From Protonemura montana (lineage: Eukaryota; Arthropoda; Insecta; Plecoptera; Nemouridae), in contig OX387603.1 of assembly GCA_947568835.1 (NCBI GenBank), positions 20,298,651 to 20,362,650 of the forward strand: a DNA stretch of 64,000 nucleotides, in the 5' to 3' direction. Both the position numbers and the translations under genes were made by a program. Below, one piece after another: positions 1 through 12,114 of this stretch (position 1 is its first letter; the number at the start of each line of letters is the position of its first letter). The notes under the pieces were generated by a model that saw only the letters and a list, made by a program, of their open reading frames with translations, did no database searches and was not told where the DNA came from.

Positions 1-803
1 AGTGGTTCGGATGGTTTCCTTCGGGATCAGTCCTCCAAAACACAAACACAAAGAGAATTGCCGGGAATTATGACGTTTCATACAGCGAATGCCCTCTAAG
101 AGACCGAGCAGTGAAAGCCCCATTTTGCGCTGCGAGTGCACCAGACAAAAACCATCACAGTCTACGTGCAAAAACAAAGAAAATATCATTACCCTCCTCT
201 TTAATCCTTTCGTCAGTACCAGAAAAGGAAGAGATAAATTATACCCAGACCGAGAATTACTTTTAGTTTACTAGAAAATGTTCAAAGTGACAGTGGCTAT
301 TTCCAAAAGTCGCGCTGTGACTGTGAGCCGGCTTTAATGAATCGTGAAATTTATTTTCAATTAAAAAGAGATTAAATCGGCCTTAAGGGTAGCACGAGAG
401 ACAGAGAGAGAACGAGGTAGCGGTGGGTGGGCAGGGGGGCGAACATGTCTGCATGCAGGGAGATGACGGCCGACGACGCCGCCGGCCAAAGCAGGGGTAG
501 ATCAAACGTTTCAGCGGCGTTAGCACAAATTATCTTAAACGAGAGACAATCTCAAAGGATGCCGTCGTGCTCGCCATTTTGAGGTGAAGTGATCATAAAG
601 CAATTCGAGATAGATTAGACAAAGCGTCAGATTAAATGATCATTTGTATCCGACGAGAGCGTGGTACTTTGAGTGAAGCAGAGATTTCTATTATATGCCA
701 GTGAAGAATGTCAAAAAGAGAATGATGATTGCACCTATACACAAGTCATGTAGTGCACGAATGCCATAACTCTTTCAAAACTTGTGTTGACACACTCGCA
801 TAT

Positions 804-818
804 ACACACACACACACA
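804..818 (+). repeat. (AC)7 microsatellite
   Basis: Seven AC units after tcgcatat. Confidence 0.95.
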
Positions 819-2029
819 AAATTGACAAACAACTAAATCGTTTACCGAAAAAGTCCCGGCGTTCGACAAACGTACTACTAACTTTCTGCTGCATGTTCGC
901 ACGTGTCAAAATTGTCGCGAGCGCGCACTCCCGTTTGGTGTCGCACAAGCGCCGTCGGGCGTCGCGGATATTGGATGGTTTACAGTTTAGGTCCGTCAAA
1001 CTCGAAAGGCGATAGATCACTCACTATCACACCGGCGACGCCGCCGACGCCGCCGTTCAACAAACCAAAAAGCATGAATGACAAAATGCAAATTGTTTCG
1101 TGTCTTTTGTTGTCAATCAAACCATGTCGACTGGCTGTCTGTTTGACGGAACTCTTCACGGCGCTATGATTTATAGATAACACCATGTCCACGCAGCTAA
1201 AGAGAGCTCGTAAGAAAACATTTGCAGAAGCCGTGGTAACTGGCGCATTTTCACTGTCGCACTCACTTGTTGACAAATGATCGCCACACGGTTTCCGTAA
1301 GTTATCTGTCAAAATATTAATCGATTGTTTACTTCAAAGTTGATTGGGGTAGCCTAGGCACCGCGTCTGAGGGGGTGTTTGTTAACTTCGATGACATTGT
1401 GTGCTCAAATCTTATGATATGACACATTCTCAATACTCCGCCGAGCGAAGCTATTGTCAAATTTGACAAGACCGTCGACGATTTGACGTGGCATGCCGTT
1501 AATATTTTGTTGACTAGGCAAAGTTATCACTGACAGTGTTAAAAAATGATTAATTAATTTAGTAAAGTAGAGAAATGCGCAATCTGTTGCTTGCTGCTAC
1601 AGTGCTACGTACATCTATAAATTCATATGTAAAGACGGGCCATATTGCATCCCCTTAACAACAGTCAACGAAACGAAATAACAATAAAGAATATCGACAG
1701 GAGTGCTTGCTAAATCTTAAAAGGTCCAAATACATCTTTATATGTGATAGACCCTAATCGAGCAAGACAAGTTCCAATTTTTCCCACGCGACTCGATCCT
1801 TTCCCTGTCCACATGTATAAAAGTGGCAATCGACGGGGCACAAGCCAAGGGGAGACGACGCGGTGCACAGACCAAGACAGAGAACGAACCACTGCGCCAC
1901 CATAGTGTACTATAATGGCAAGCGAGAGAGAGAATGAGAAAACCCGTGTGCATTGCACGAGGTGGAATTTTGATAGACAATGTGCGCGAGCGAGACGACA
2001 GATAAATCATGTGTAAGGGGGTCTGGTAT

Positions 2030-2049
2030 TATATATATAGAGAGAGAGT
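2030..2049 (+). repeat. (TA)n-(GA)n microsatellite
   Basis: Five AT units run into five GA units. The GA part also matches GAGA-factor type sites, which is a weak statement on its own. Confidence 0.9.
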
Positions 2050-3937
2050 GATCCATTGTTTGACACCCTCGCCTTGCTATAACACGGTGGGGGTGGGTGC
2101 TAGGTGACGGGGGGGATTGGGATGCATGCTAGCTATAGAGAGTTCCTTGCTCGGTTGCCGGGACTATAAGGGAAGGTTCTATTGCATTTGCTGGAAGGCG
2201 AGAGCGTGCAGGAATCGAGTCACGCTAGTTGAATAGCAAATCAAATCCATCCACGGTGTGTTGTACGCGAGACGAGCTTGCCAGAGGCACAACCCGCGCA
2301 CTTTCTTACGGCACAACCATTTTTTTTCCGCAAAATGCATTATAGTGTATGTAGCGACGCGCGAGAGCGTGATACGAAAAATAGACGGAATGCTAGAAGC
2401 ATTGGATAAAAAAAAATAAACGAGACGCCTCGCCGAGAAATGAAATTAATTATGAACTACAGTGGTGGGATACGGTTGGTACATAAATATCGAATAATTA
2501 TGGTAATCATTAATAGAACATCAACGCAGTCTGTATTCTGCGGGGTTAATGTAATTATATCTAAAAGCACCTGCACGAAATGTAGCTAATAATAATATGT
2601 TAAGTAATGCAGCTTTTGCCAATTTAAATATACATAGTATTTTGTACACAGTTACGGCTTGTACTGTCGAGTACAAACAAACCAACCCCACTTTGCAACC
2701 CTTATCAAAGCTGCTATCGTGCCAACGTTACCATGTGATATTGTAACTTTGCAAGATTTCGTACCGAGCGCGTATTATGTGATCAGTCAACTCGAACGCA
2801 AATTAAAACCGTCCCTTGTCTGCAGCTAGAGTCGACTTGTTTTGGGCGCAGGAAGCAATTACTGATTGCGTTGACGTGTTAATAATATGGCGATCTAGCG
2901 TAAACATCTTGCCTTCTGGCGAAAGGTGCAGCATCGGGCAAATAATTTACAACGAAAATAGCCCATGCATGTTGCAGACGGCAAGAACGTACAGATGCCA
3001 AAAGTCAATACCGATATCTTGTGAACATGGCGTTCACTACAAATTGGGTGAAATTATGAAGCAAACATAGAAATGGCGAAGGGCAATCAGTCTACCGGCC
3101 ATCTGCATAACAGTTTTCACTAGCTTATCATCTAGCTTCGCTGCTAAGACAATTGGCTTTCTATCTCAGCACGTTCTCATCATGGTAGACAATCACTTAA
3201 AAACCTTACAACCCGACAATGACTTCCGTTTACTCGGATTATTTTATCGGTGAAGCAGCCAGCCTCCAAGTTCCCAATGCTAGCATATATACCCTCACGG
3301 TATTTGAATATGTCGCCCGAAACGCGCCCGGGTCGACAGGCCCGTTTTCGTTCACCGTCGAATTGTCTTACTCTTGTCGCCATTTCCAGACGAGTGACCA
3401 AGCCCGTACAATATTGAATAGTTTCCTCGTGGCCCGCAACGCTCAAAACCCCCACGTCCCGTCGAACAGTTTAGAGAGGCGTCGCGACGCTGTCAGTTAC
3501 TTCTCATCGCACACCGTGGCGTCGGCGGCGTCGCTTGCTGCTCATCTGCATACGGCGCTACGTCACAGCGTAGCGGAGACGCCGAGAAACCTTTTGAATT
3601 ATTCATAGGGCAAATGAAGCGCGATAAAGCGCGCCAGAAACTTTGGAACACACACACAAAACTACTAGTCGCCGCGCAGGGGTGCGAAAAGTGGGCCCGA
3701 TATGGCGGACGCTAACGGATTGACGAGTCTAAATTTGTCGTAGCGCTTGCAGAATTGAGCCCAAATGTAGTAGTAATTGCGCAAATGCTTTGTCAGATAC
3801 TACAAGATGTACTTTTTAAGAAATTTCCAGCTTTGTCGACGTGCCAAAGTAGTTAGTATATGGTTTAAGACTTGATAAAGGTATAGATTAAAAGGTAGTA
3901 TCATTCTACCGTAACGCTAATGTGTAACTGCCTTCGC

Positions 3938-4054
3938 GAAAAATGGCCGCTAAATGATAATTTAACCGGCAAAAATAGAGGATACTTATAGGAAGAGTCA
4001 CTGATGTTTTGAGTGAAAAGAAATGTTATTTTGCTATTTCACGCAGATAACACG
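3938..4054 (+). repeat. Diverged dispersed element, copy A
   Basis: This stretch aligns without gaps to 49,472-49,588 in the same orientation. From accggcaaaa onward 63 of 90 bases match (70%), and the 27 bases before that match at 16. Similarity seems to fade near 3930 and beyond 4055. Such identity across 45 kb is far above chance. It may be an old interspersed repeat of unknown family or a duplicated regulatory sequence. No terminal repeats, target duplication or coding frame are visible. Confidence 0.65.
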
Positions 4055-5147
4055 CATTCGAGACTGGTTAACTGTATCTATTAACTCGACGGTAGTACAT
4101 TTAAAATAATCGTTGCACCCCAATTAGTTTGAACTTACACACCTGTGTATGAAGATCGACATGAGTCATAACGAATGCACGAAATATCGACAGCATTATC
4201 CTAAGAGAAGACATGGATCCCAAAGAATCCAATGTGTCAACTCAGTTCTATTACCTGGCAACCCCTTGCCCGACCACTGAGCGAAGCGACTTGGGAAACT
4301 ACGAAAGCGATTGCTGTTAACAAGTTTGCCACAATTAAGTCGCCGCGCAAAAAGCTCGGCTAACGGTGATTATTATTCAACGGGAAAAGTCTGGCGCTCG
4401 GCACAGGAAGCGTGGAAAGTTTCCAAACCATGTCTGTGCAGACATGGCGCCAGCGAGGAAGGTGATGCAGGGGCGTAACGCTAGCTTGGTGGCTAGGAGA
4501 AGCTGGTCAAGAGGTAGCGGTTGTGAGAAAAAGCCAGGATATGCACCCAAGAAGCTGATTGCTGGTTTAGAAAATGCATTTTAACTCAAAACGAAGTATG
4601 TGATATGTAAACTGTCTCAAATAGCAAGAAAATATTTAAGATATATTTTATGTAAGGGCCTTAAAGAGTTCCGTTTGAACGTGTTGACCAGAAAATGGGA
4701 AACAAAGTGTTTTTGCGGTTTAAAAGTTTCCTAAAACTTGGCCAACGAACGCGAAATCCTGTCACATTTTAAATTTATAAGACGTCGCCAAAGACAGTGT
4801 AGATAAGAATATCTCAACCGAAAGCTAGGTAACGCTCTAACCTCTCACCAATTTACATCAAATCAAACAGTAACACCACCGGTGTCCCTATAAATTCTTA
4901 TATCTCGATAGGGAGGCGATGATCATAAAAAAAAACGGCGTACAGCTTTACGACATTTTTATTACAATTTAACTTGAGTACGCTATTTCATTTTGATCAT
5001 CACGAATACTAAAGATCAGGGAGCGTTCCGTTTGGTCACAGGATTGAGTCCCCATGCACCGGTCATCACCAACAACCATACCGAGGTGCCGGCATACATC
5101 GACTGATAGCGTTCGCCGCCACCCCCCATGCCTTCTATCTTCTATCA
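4055..5147. other. Non-coding stretch between repeat copy A and poly-C
   Basis: Apart from the palindrome at 4428-4447 I see only AT-rich single-copy sequence and a short GC-richer end (about 4980-5130). Confidence 0.5.
4428..4447. promoter_or_regulatory. 20-bp palindrome with paired GTCTG/CAGAC
   Basis: CCATGTCTG and CAGACATGG form perfect 9-base arms around a TG spacer. GTCTG and CAGAC are Smad-type half sites in inverted orientation. The palindrome is certain; a binding role is inferred. Confidence 0.4.
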
Positions 5148-5169
5148 CCCCCCCCCCCCCCCCCCCCCC
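5148..5169 (+). repeat. Poly-C tract, 22 C
   Basis: Uninterrupted run of 22 C, the longest homopolymer of its kind here, preceded by tctatca and followed by taccccacc. Confidence 0.98.
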
Positions 5170-5350
5170 TACCCCACCACGGGCGGGTGCTGCTTTGAAC
5201 ACAGCGGGGTGTTCACTGTAATAGCATTATTATCATTATCTCAGTTGGCGCAGCGGTCTGGCCCCGGGGCACATTACTCACGGGGTTACCATGTGTTACC
5301 ATGGCTAGGTAACGACAGCGAGCACGGGTCCTGGACATGCCATCACGGAT

Positions 5351-5388
5351 CTTACCTGCGAACAAACAGGAAAAAACAATTATTAGTA
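5351..5388 (-). other. Recursive (ratchet) splice site 1
   Basis: On the minus strand a branch-point match TACTAAT (branch A at 5383, 27 bases from the junction) is followed by a long pyrimidine tract ending in gtttgttcgcag and then at once by gtaagatcc. The acceptor is therefore joined to a donor with no exon between them; the junction lies between 5356 and 5355. This is the ratchet-point pattern known from long fly introns: the upstream exon splices here first and regenerates a donor for the next step. A second possible donor (catg then gtaaca) follows after 56 bases, which would bound a cryptic exon at 5300-5355. It is the last of the four sites in the minus-strand direction. The pattern is directly visible; use in splicing is inferred. 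Confidence 0.6.
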
Positions 5389-5676
5389 AACATTGGTATA
5401 AGATATATTAATGTTGGTACTAAACCTTCAAAGAGTGAACGGGAGAAGGGAAAGAAAAATATTGGTAATTGTTTTCAAACATTGTCAAAGCATCTTTCGG
5501 CACCTTAGATCCCGTCGTTAAACCACATACCTATGAGAGCTCTTGAAAAATATATAATGAAATTTATTCGTGAGTGTGTGTATGTGTTTTTTTATAAATA
5601 CTAAAATAAACCAGTCTTGACAAATCAGGCACCTAGAACTGATATGAAAACTGTATTAATTTATTGCCAGCAAACA

Positions 5677-5690
5677 AGCGAGCGAGCGAG
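5677..5690 (+). repeat. (AGCG)3 microsatellite
   Basis: Three and a half AGCG units. Confidence 0.85.
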
Positions 5691-5821
5691 CCGCATGGAT
5701 CCCCTAATCTTTCGATTAACGTCGTCGTGACAATGATTTAAGTGTGTTAAACGTGGCCGAGGCAGGGCGTTCTCGTCACGCGAGATACTGAACCAACTGC
5801 GATAGCATCCCACCACCCGCT

Positions 5822-5847
5822 GCACACACACACGCGCACGCGCACAC
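5822..5847 (+). repeat. CA/CG microsatellite
   Basis: Alternating purine-pyrimidine tract of CA and CG steps just upstream of the 31-bp minisatellite. Such tracts can adopt Z-DNA. Confidence 0.9.
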
Positions 5848-5870
5848 TCACAGACTGATAGAGTGAAGAA

Positions 5871-5996
5871 AAGTGAGGTTTCATCACTACTTTGGTGGCA
5901 GAAGTGGGGTTTCGTCACTACTTTGGTGCCAGAAGTGGGGTTCCATCACTACTTTGGTGGCAGAGAAGTGGGGTTTATGAAAACTTTGGTAACAAC
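5871..5996 (+). repeat. 31-bp minisatellite, four copies
   Basis: Four head-to-tail units of 31 bases begin at 5871, 5902, 5933 and 5966, the third with two extra bases. The unit begins aagtggggttt and ends with ctttggtggcag. The first three differ at only a few positions and the fourth is more diverged. A CA-rich microsatellite lies just upstream (5822-5847). The unit length is not a multiple of three, and nothing suggests it is translated. Confidence 0.95.
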
Positions 5997-8729
5997 ACAA
6001 AATACATCACTATTTCATTACACTTTATAACTATCTTACACTAGCTGATGCGGTGTATTCTTAAATAACTTACAATAAAAAAATAAAAAAATAAAAATTA
6101 TATAATAACACTATTACATAACGATTAAAAAATTGTTATTTTAGAAGCTCTTAAACACAGTTCTACGCTGACGCCACAAAGGGATGCGTCCCTCATTGAC
6201 AGTAGACCGGGGGTCACGTGACGCCAGCCAGCGCGCCACGTTGCGGCGACGATCAGCACTGCGTTTGACAGTCGCGCACGTGTGATGATCAATGGCCGGA
6301 CATATTTGCCAACGCAAAGTCAATGTATTACGTGATATCGCACGATAGGCACCATAGCTCAAACACTCGCCGTGACAATGTTTATTTATCGGTTTAACAA
6401 GTGCAGGGGCACGATCTGATGTTAAAACGCGCGGCGAGGATTTATCTGAGTGCGGAGAGATCGCACCGAATATTTTTCTGAAAATAATACGAGTGGCAAA
6501 AAATGTGGCTGCCGATTTCCTCCCGTCTCGGGCAGTCGTCACTGTTTCATCTAAACATGTCATCGGGAAGTGAACGAGAAAAGTAAGCGACACTAGAAGT
6601 CGTGATTAACATCCTGATAGTTACAACTCACGCGGCCAAGAATGAGTTTAACTGTGACGTTTATGCACCTTAATGGGGTACCTATAGTCACACAGAACGC
6701 ATCGCTCACGACAGCTTCCCTTCCCGTCGTCGTCGACCTACCAATCGTTTCGATTTCGTCGTCGCGACATTCACCGATTCCGATTACGTTTCGCCGAGCT
6801 ATATAGCCCGATGTGAATTGTATCGAAGACGGCAAAGCACACGACGCCCTCAACGACGACGTCGGCGTCGTGTTTGTGATTGCAAACTGTGCGCAGAGTG
6901 AGTTGTCGGGTAATGGGTGTGCTATAACTGTCCTAGGTCGGAACAGTTTCTGAGTAATAAATGTCAGAAACTGGAGTCGTAATGCGAACCTGATGGCACC
7001 AAACAACTGGCGGCCCTTTAACGCTGCAGTTTGCCTGTCTGCCACGCTGTGTCGTACATCCTTTCGACACCATACAGTATACACCACGCGACAACGGCAC
7101 AAGACGCGGGAAATTGTTGTGGTGTGCTTCAGGAAACTTGTGCGGTGCACAAGGTAGTCGGAGTGGCGTGAATATCAATGGTGTCAGCAGCCTCTAAGGT
7201 TTGATTGGCAATAAAAAGGCGGTAAAATTAAATGGTAAAGTAATTGGACGGCCGGTTCGTCACACATAGACACTTTTTGTAGTCTTTGCTCGGGTTATTT
7301 CGATTCCACCTGGAGATAGGCGTATCAAAATGTATGCTGGTGTTGAAAGGTACGATAACAAAATTTAAAAATATGTTCGCTTTATGAGAACACACACACA
7401 AGGGTTCGTTTAATTAATTTAGAATTATATCTTCTCATCAAAGTACGCGGCTAGTGTCTCATTATTATTTTAATTGACCATGAAATTGCCACGTGACGGC
7501 GAGCCGAGTCCAGGCCAAAGTTAGAAATGCTAATTACTCGTGTAGCAACGCGACGCGGCAGCGGACGTCGACAATAACTCAAGTTTTGCACCGAGACAAA
7601 AGTAATTAATTGCAAAATTGAGAGACTCCCCGCGTCGAAACTATTGCAATGAAATTTTCAATTCAAAGTCTGCCAGCGCGCTAGGCGGCGCAGGGTCGCA
7701 GGTTGGGGCACGAAACGGGCTGTGCGGAGGTGGGGCTAATTTCATTTTCATTAAAATTACCATAATATCTCGTTACGCGTCGAATTGGTTCTCTAATGCG
7801 CTCTATAGAGTTGCGAACGGCGAAACATGGCACAACAGTCGCAGCGCCGCGCGGAATCAGAGTATCATAAAATGGCAATTACATTATTATTCAGGACACT
7901 GTGATGGGAAAATGGCCGAAAGCCAGTAGGAGCAATTATCAGTAAGTAGTTGTAAATATGTGCGGTAAAGAAGACGCAGTAAAATATCTAACCCAAGACT
8001 CGGTGCTTTACCATACAGGTAAAACTTATTACGAAACTGTCGGTGAAGTGTCTGTGAACTCCCTCTGCAAGCTTGGCATGCTCCGGCTGTTTTGCGATTA
8101 TCTAAAACTAATTAATATGTGCAATTTAGCAATAAATCGGCGCTCTTTCATCCTCTACGCCATACACGGCACTTACCTTGCGACGCCGGGTGTTTTTATG
8201 GCTTAATAATTGAGTCAGTATTTTTAAACAGAAGCCAAACGTGTTTTTAATTTCCAACGAGCCATAAACGCGACAGTCGAGCAGTTGTAAAATCGCTCGC
8301 TGCAAACTAAAACTAAAAAAGAGGTACATAACAACGAAAAACTTTCGCAAAGTAAATGAATTGAAGATTATTACCTATACCACGTTAGGATGCCACGGAA
8401 TTATTAAGTGCCCAAAAAAAAACCCCAGCCCATGTATAAAGTGTCTATTGCTATATAGGTGTGTCTGTCTATCGCTTGTACGTGCCAAACTTTTCTACAG
8501 CCTATTACATATAACACAGGGCTATCTTTCTTAGCTCGTAAACTTGCCCAAAGAAGTCGGTTAGATTATTAGGTTAGCTTCTTCATAGGGGAGAACAATA
8601 TATATCACACTGCCGGAGCTACCACCGCGACTGCGTTTTTTTTTTAAAGCTATGTGTTGCAAAGAGAAAGATGGCTAAAGTTTAGGGGTCGCGTAACATT
8701 GCACATTCTTTAACACTCCTCCGCGCCTA
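5997..8729. other. Non-coding stretch with CpG-rich block
   Basis: About 6180-6910 is richer in CpG than its flanks and carries the longest open frame of the window (minus strand, 6593-7150, 185 codons) next to another of 150 codons (6141-6593). Neither resembles a known protein, and their Cys/Arg/Thr-rich make-up looks like chance openness. AT-rich words such as taattaattgc occur near 7600, and a good minus-strand donor (gcaag followed by gtaagtg) lies at 8176-8175 without a convincing exon. Confidence 0.4.
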
Positions 8730-8744
8730 CCCCCCCCCCCCCCC
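8730..8744 (+). repeat. Poly-C tract, 15 C
   Basis: Run of 15 C; a further C-rich stretch with 7- and 8-base runs lies at 8911-8939. Confidence 0.98.
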
Positions 8745-9952
8745 TTCACCCCCCACCCAACAAGCATCTGGGGGACTGGGTCAACCTTTATATAACTTTT
8801 CTGGAGCATACGCAACGCCAGTAAATCATTTTAACACCGTGTTATTCATTACGAGGGCTCGCGCCATCCTTGCTGGCTTTTTAAAGAACTCAGTGGGCAA
8901 GCATTTTCAACCCCCCCGCCCCCACCCCGACCCCCCCCACAAGCACGCACACACCGAAAAGGTTAAAGGGGTAGCTAAATAAAAATTTATTAGGACGCGC
9001 CGAGACAAATAAAATGGCACTGGCAGCGTTTTCAAAAAACAAAGCGTCTACGTTATTTATACGGGCACCAAATTAGAGGAGCAAAACACGCTTAGCAGTG
9101 GCCATTTCAATAGCCCTCTGCTAAATTTTCAAGGCGTCCCGGCTCTCTTAACTACGTGTTTAACTAGGATACGAGTGCTAACTATCCTTTCGAGACTCTC
9201 GCGCGAATATCCATCCATTAAATCGCCATTGTTATATTACACAAGCGAGGGCATGGCTTCAATTTCAGTCAATCTAACTTAAGTGCAAAGATGGTGCGTT
9301 TGTATAGGTGGGCTCTGGGTCTATCGAGCTTGATTGCACGCTAAGACGAGACAACCAAATCCCGGCTGTCTTAGGACAGATTAAGTGTTGTACTATACAT
9401 GTATACAGAGTTTCCCGTGAATTGAGCTGTATATGGTCCGGGAGAGGGTGGAGTGGGTGCGACAGCGGCTGTACAAGAAACAATCAATAGAGACCACAGA
9501 CGGGCACTTCTTGCCCAAAAACGGGGCCATCCCAGACGCTTTAACGCTCCGACACGTCTGACACGAATACAAATTCGCAACCACGAAAGAAAAGTCTACT
9601 CCATATCGGTACTGCAGCCGTTTCCACGTGCCATTACGAATCCAAACATTAATTCTGTTTCTCCGTAAATTGCGACCGTCGGAAGGAAATGCGACATATT
9701 GGTCCGCGTTACAAGGCTCGTATAACATATAAAAGCGCACATCGCAAATTTACAGGTCCGAAAATAAACGCGTGCAGCACGGTTGCCTCATATCGAACGG
9801 AGAACCCGACTCATACGTCGAGGACTGTCGTAAGTATCAGCCAACAGCAGTCCGAAATGGTTGCTGCAGGCAGCCTCCAGAAATATGGTTAAATATATCA
9901 AGCAATTATCAGCGGAATGGCGTACAATAATTTTGGTGCACACACGTGTCCC

Positions 9953-9972
9953 TATATATATATATATATATA
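9953..9972 (+). repeat. (TA)10 microsatellite
   Basis: Ten uninterrupted TA units. Confidence 0.97.
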
Positions 9973-12078
9973 CCTACTAAAACCAAGACAAGTGTGTTCT
10001 ATGTAGTTTTGGGTTTCCCGTTTTCGCGCGTAATTAGAACACAGAGGGAGCTGCGGAAAGCTGACCAGAAGTTTATATTCTCTGCTGTCTCTGCCAGCTG
10101 ACACACAAGGGTTATGGGGGGAGGGGGAGGTGCGGTTGAGAGAAGGGAACGCCCGAGCTTTTTGGTCCCGCGAAGAGGGCATTGCTGAGTTTCATGCTTG
10201 CGCCGGGCTTGGGCAACGATTGGGCAAAAGGTGGGCTATAATAATGTGTAACAGTTTTGGGCAGCAGCCGCGTACCAAGGCAATTAAATGTACACATGAA
10301 TGGGAGTTGTGTGGCATGATGCTGGCTGGGGTGGCAAGGGTAGAGGCGAGTTAAGATTGTGCTCGGTCAAATTGACGACGTGTGTTGAAAATTTTGCAGC
10401 AGTTGAATTTTATTGTGGGGCGCACGCAAATATCACGAAGAGCCGTAAACGCGCGCTCGAGAATGTGGAATTAAGTAAAACAAAGTAAAATAAGCCGTGC
10501 AAATGAGCAAGGTAGAACAATGTAGAAAAAGTCAGGAAAAAACACACACACAAAAAAAACACAAGGTGAAAATGCCCGTTTTTTTTACTAGATTCGAACA
10601 CGGAAGAAAAGTGTTACGTGATCAAAAAATGCAAACGTTTATGCTTCTACCGCGACCTGACCTGCTATCCAAATCGTGATAATGACACGATAAACCATCT
10701 CGGAGCAACTATAAAAGGGATAATTAATATATTATATAAGCAATGTTATCTTAAAAATGCTAATAAGACAGCAAAATATTTTTATAATGTCAATTAAATG
10801 CTAATATTATGAAAATTCTGCGGCGCGTTCACTGATAGAATAACTTGTAGCACAAATGTCTACACAACCAATCAAAGGGACCGACGCCGCCGCCGCTGCA
10901 CACAATCGAGTGTGTGGAAAGTAAATCAGCCGAGCATCAGAGGTTGATGAATGCATAATTATCGGCTGCTTATTTACTTCCGTACAATGAAGGATAGCCG
11001 ATTAGTTACGATGTTGTAGCACAGCTAATCAACATAACCTTCCTTGGACCGACGCTAAAACGCCGCGATCACTTAGTCGACGTGTCGCTGTTCATTTGAC
11101 TCGCACCGACGTCGACGCCAACGCCGGAAAAGTGACAAGTGACGCCCGGAAAATGATCGAGTCGACGCCACGACGTCCCGTCGCATGAAACGACGCCTGC
11201 TTTGCGGGGAGCAGGGAAATTATCGGTGCGCGCCGTCCGCGCGGTAAGACGACGTCGATGTGTGTGTACCGACGCCGTCGACATCGACGCCTGGCGTCGC
11301 CCGCGCGGCCCGATATTGTTCCAGAAACACGACGTTGACGTCGTTTGTCAGCGTGAATCGAGTTGCAACTATCGCGGTGATAAAATAATAGACCATTCAC
11401 GTCAATCATGAATGTTGATGGCTGTTTGGCGACGACGGTAAAAGGGATCAGGTTAAACTGTTTCTAAGGAAATCTAGGCGCCGAAAAAAGAGTTTACTGG
11501 CGGAAATATCTTTCCCGAATCTGAGACCGCGTGCGTATTACTTGAACCGAGCATGAACGTCCAATTATGTGATTTGGGTCACAAATTTTGATACAGAAGA
11601 TCCAAAATATTTACCAAAATATTGATGGAAAAAGTAGCTTAGCTCAAACATGGTGAATCCGAAAAAAGAATTTTGTTTATAGTCAGCCTAAAAAATATCA
11701 AATAATAAAAAATAAATAAATATCGAAATTGCAAAATGTCGATTTTAATTGGCCTTAGACACGGACACGTAAAATGCATACACCACGTTCATTCTGCACG
11801 TGGGCCTGGGAGTTACGTTAAATAAAAGTGTGTTCGACCCCCTCCCCCCTGAACCACGCACGTTCGTCGGCATCGACGCGAAGTTGTCGTGTGCTAGTGT
11901 GGGATTGAGCCATCAGTCAGTGCCACCCCCCATGGCACCGGCACCATTAATAACCCCCGCCGCCCACCTCCCGACGCCCGACGCCGCCGACGCCCGCCAC
12001 AACTTGCAGGGAAGAGGCAAAACGATACCCGGGGAAGTAGAACGACATCACCGGCACCGAGATGCCCGAGTTAGCAGG

Positions 12079-12114
12079 TGGTACCGGTTGGGGTAGCTCT
12101 TGGTACCGGTTGAG
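12079..12114 (+). repeat. Direct repeat of tggtaccggttg, 22-bp period
   Basis: The 12-base word tggtaccggttg starts at 12079 and again at 12101. Both copies contain ACCGGTT, the core bound by Grainyhead-type factors; a related aaccggta lies at about 12240. The 22-base spacing is about two helical turns. Binding is inferred. Confidence 0.6.

Larger units (their letters stand above)
1..3937. other. Non-coding stretch, no gene recognised
   Basis: It lies downstream of ratchet site 1 in the minus-strand direction, so probably later intron. CpG-rich GACGCC patches occur at about 465-485, 1030-1055 and 3515-3540, and purine-rich GAGAG words at 396-412 and 1922-1936. A 129-codon plus-strand frame at 3219-3608 is open but unrecognised. 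Confidence 0.5.

Noticed and set aside
3219-3608. 129-codon plus-strand frame with modest G/C third-position bias
   Set aside because: The bias is close to that of the local sequence and the translation resembles nothing known; not enough to call a gene.
5240-5300. tRNA-like stretch ctcagttggcgcagcggtctgg
   Set aside because: It matches an A box, but there is no B box or cloverleaf at the right distance.
6593-7150. Longest open frame (185 codons, minus strand) with a neighbour of 150 codons
   Set aside because: No recognisable domain, Cys/Arg/Thr-rich composition, CpG-rich region where stops are rare, and no convincing splice signals.
8175-8200. Strong minus-strand donor gcaag/gtaagtg
   Set aside because: No upstream acceptor with a pyrimidine tract at a workable distance; an exon cannot be supported.
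10700-10715. TATA-like words (ctataaaagg) here and near 14,363 and 61,903
   Set aside because: No start-site context or downstream gene; such words are expected in AT-rich DNA.
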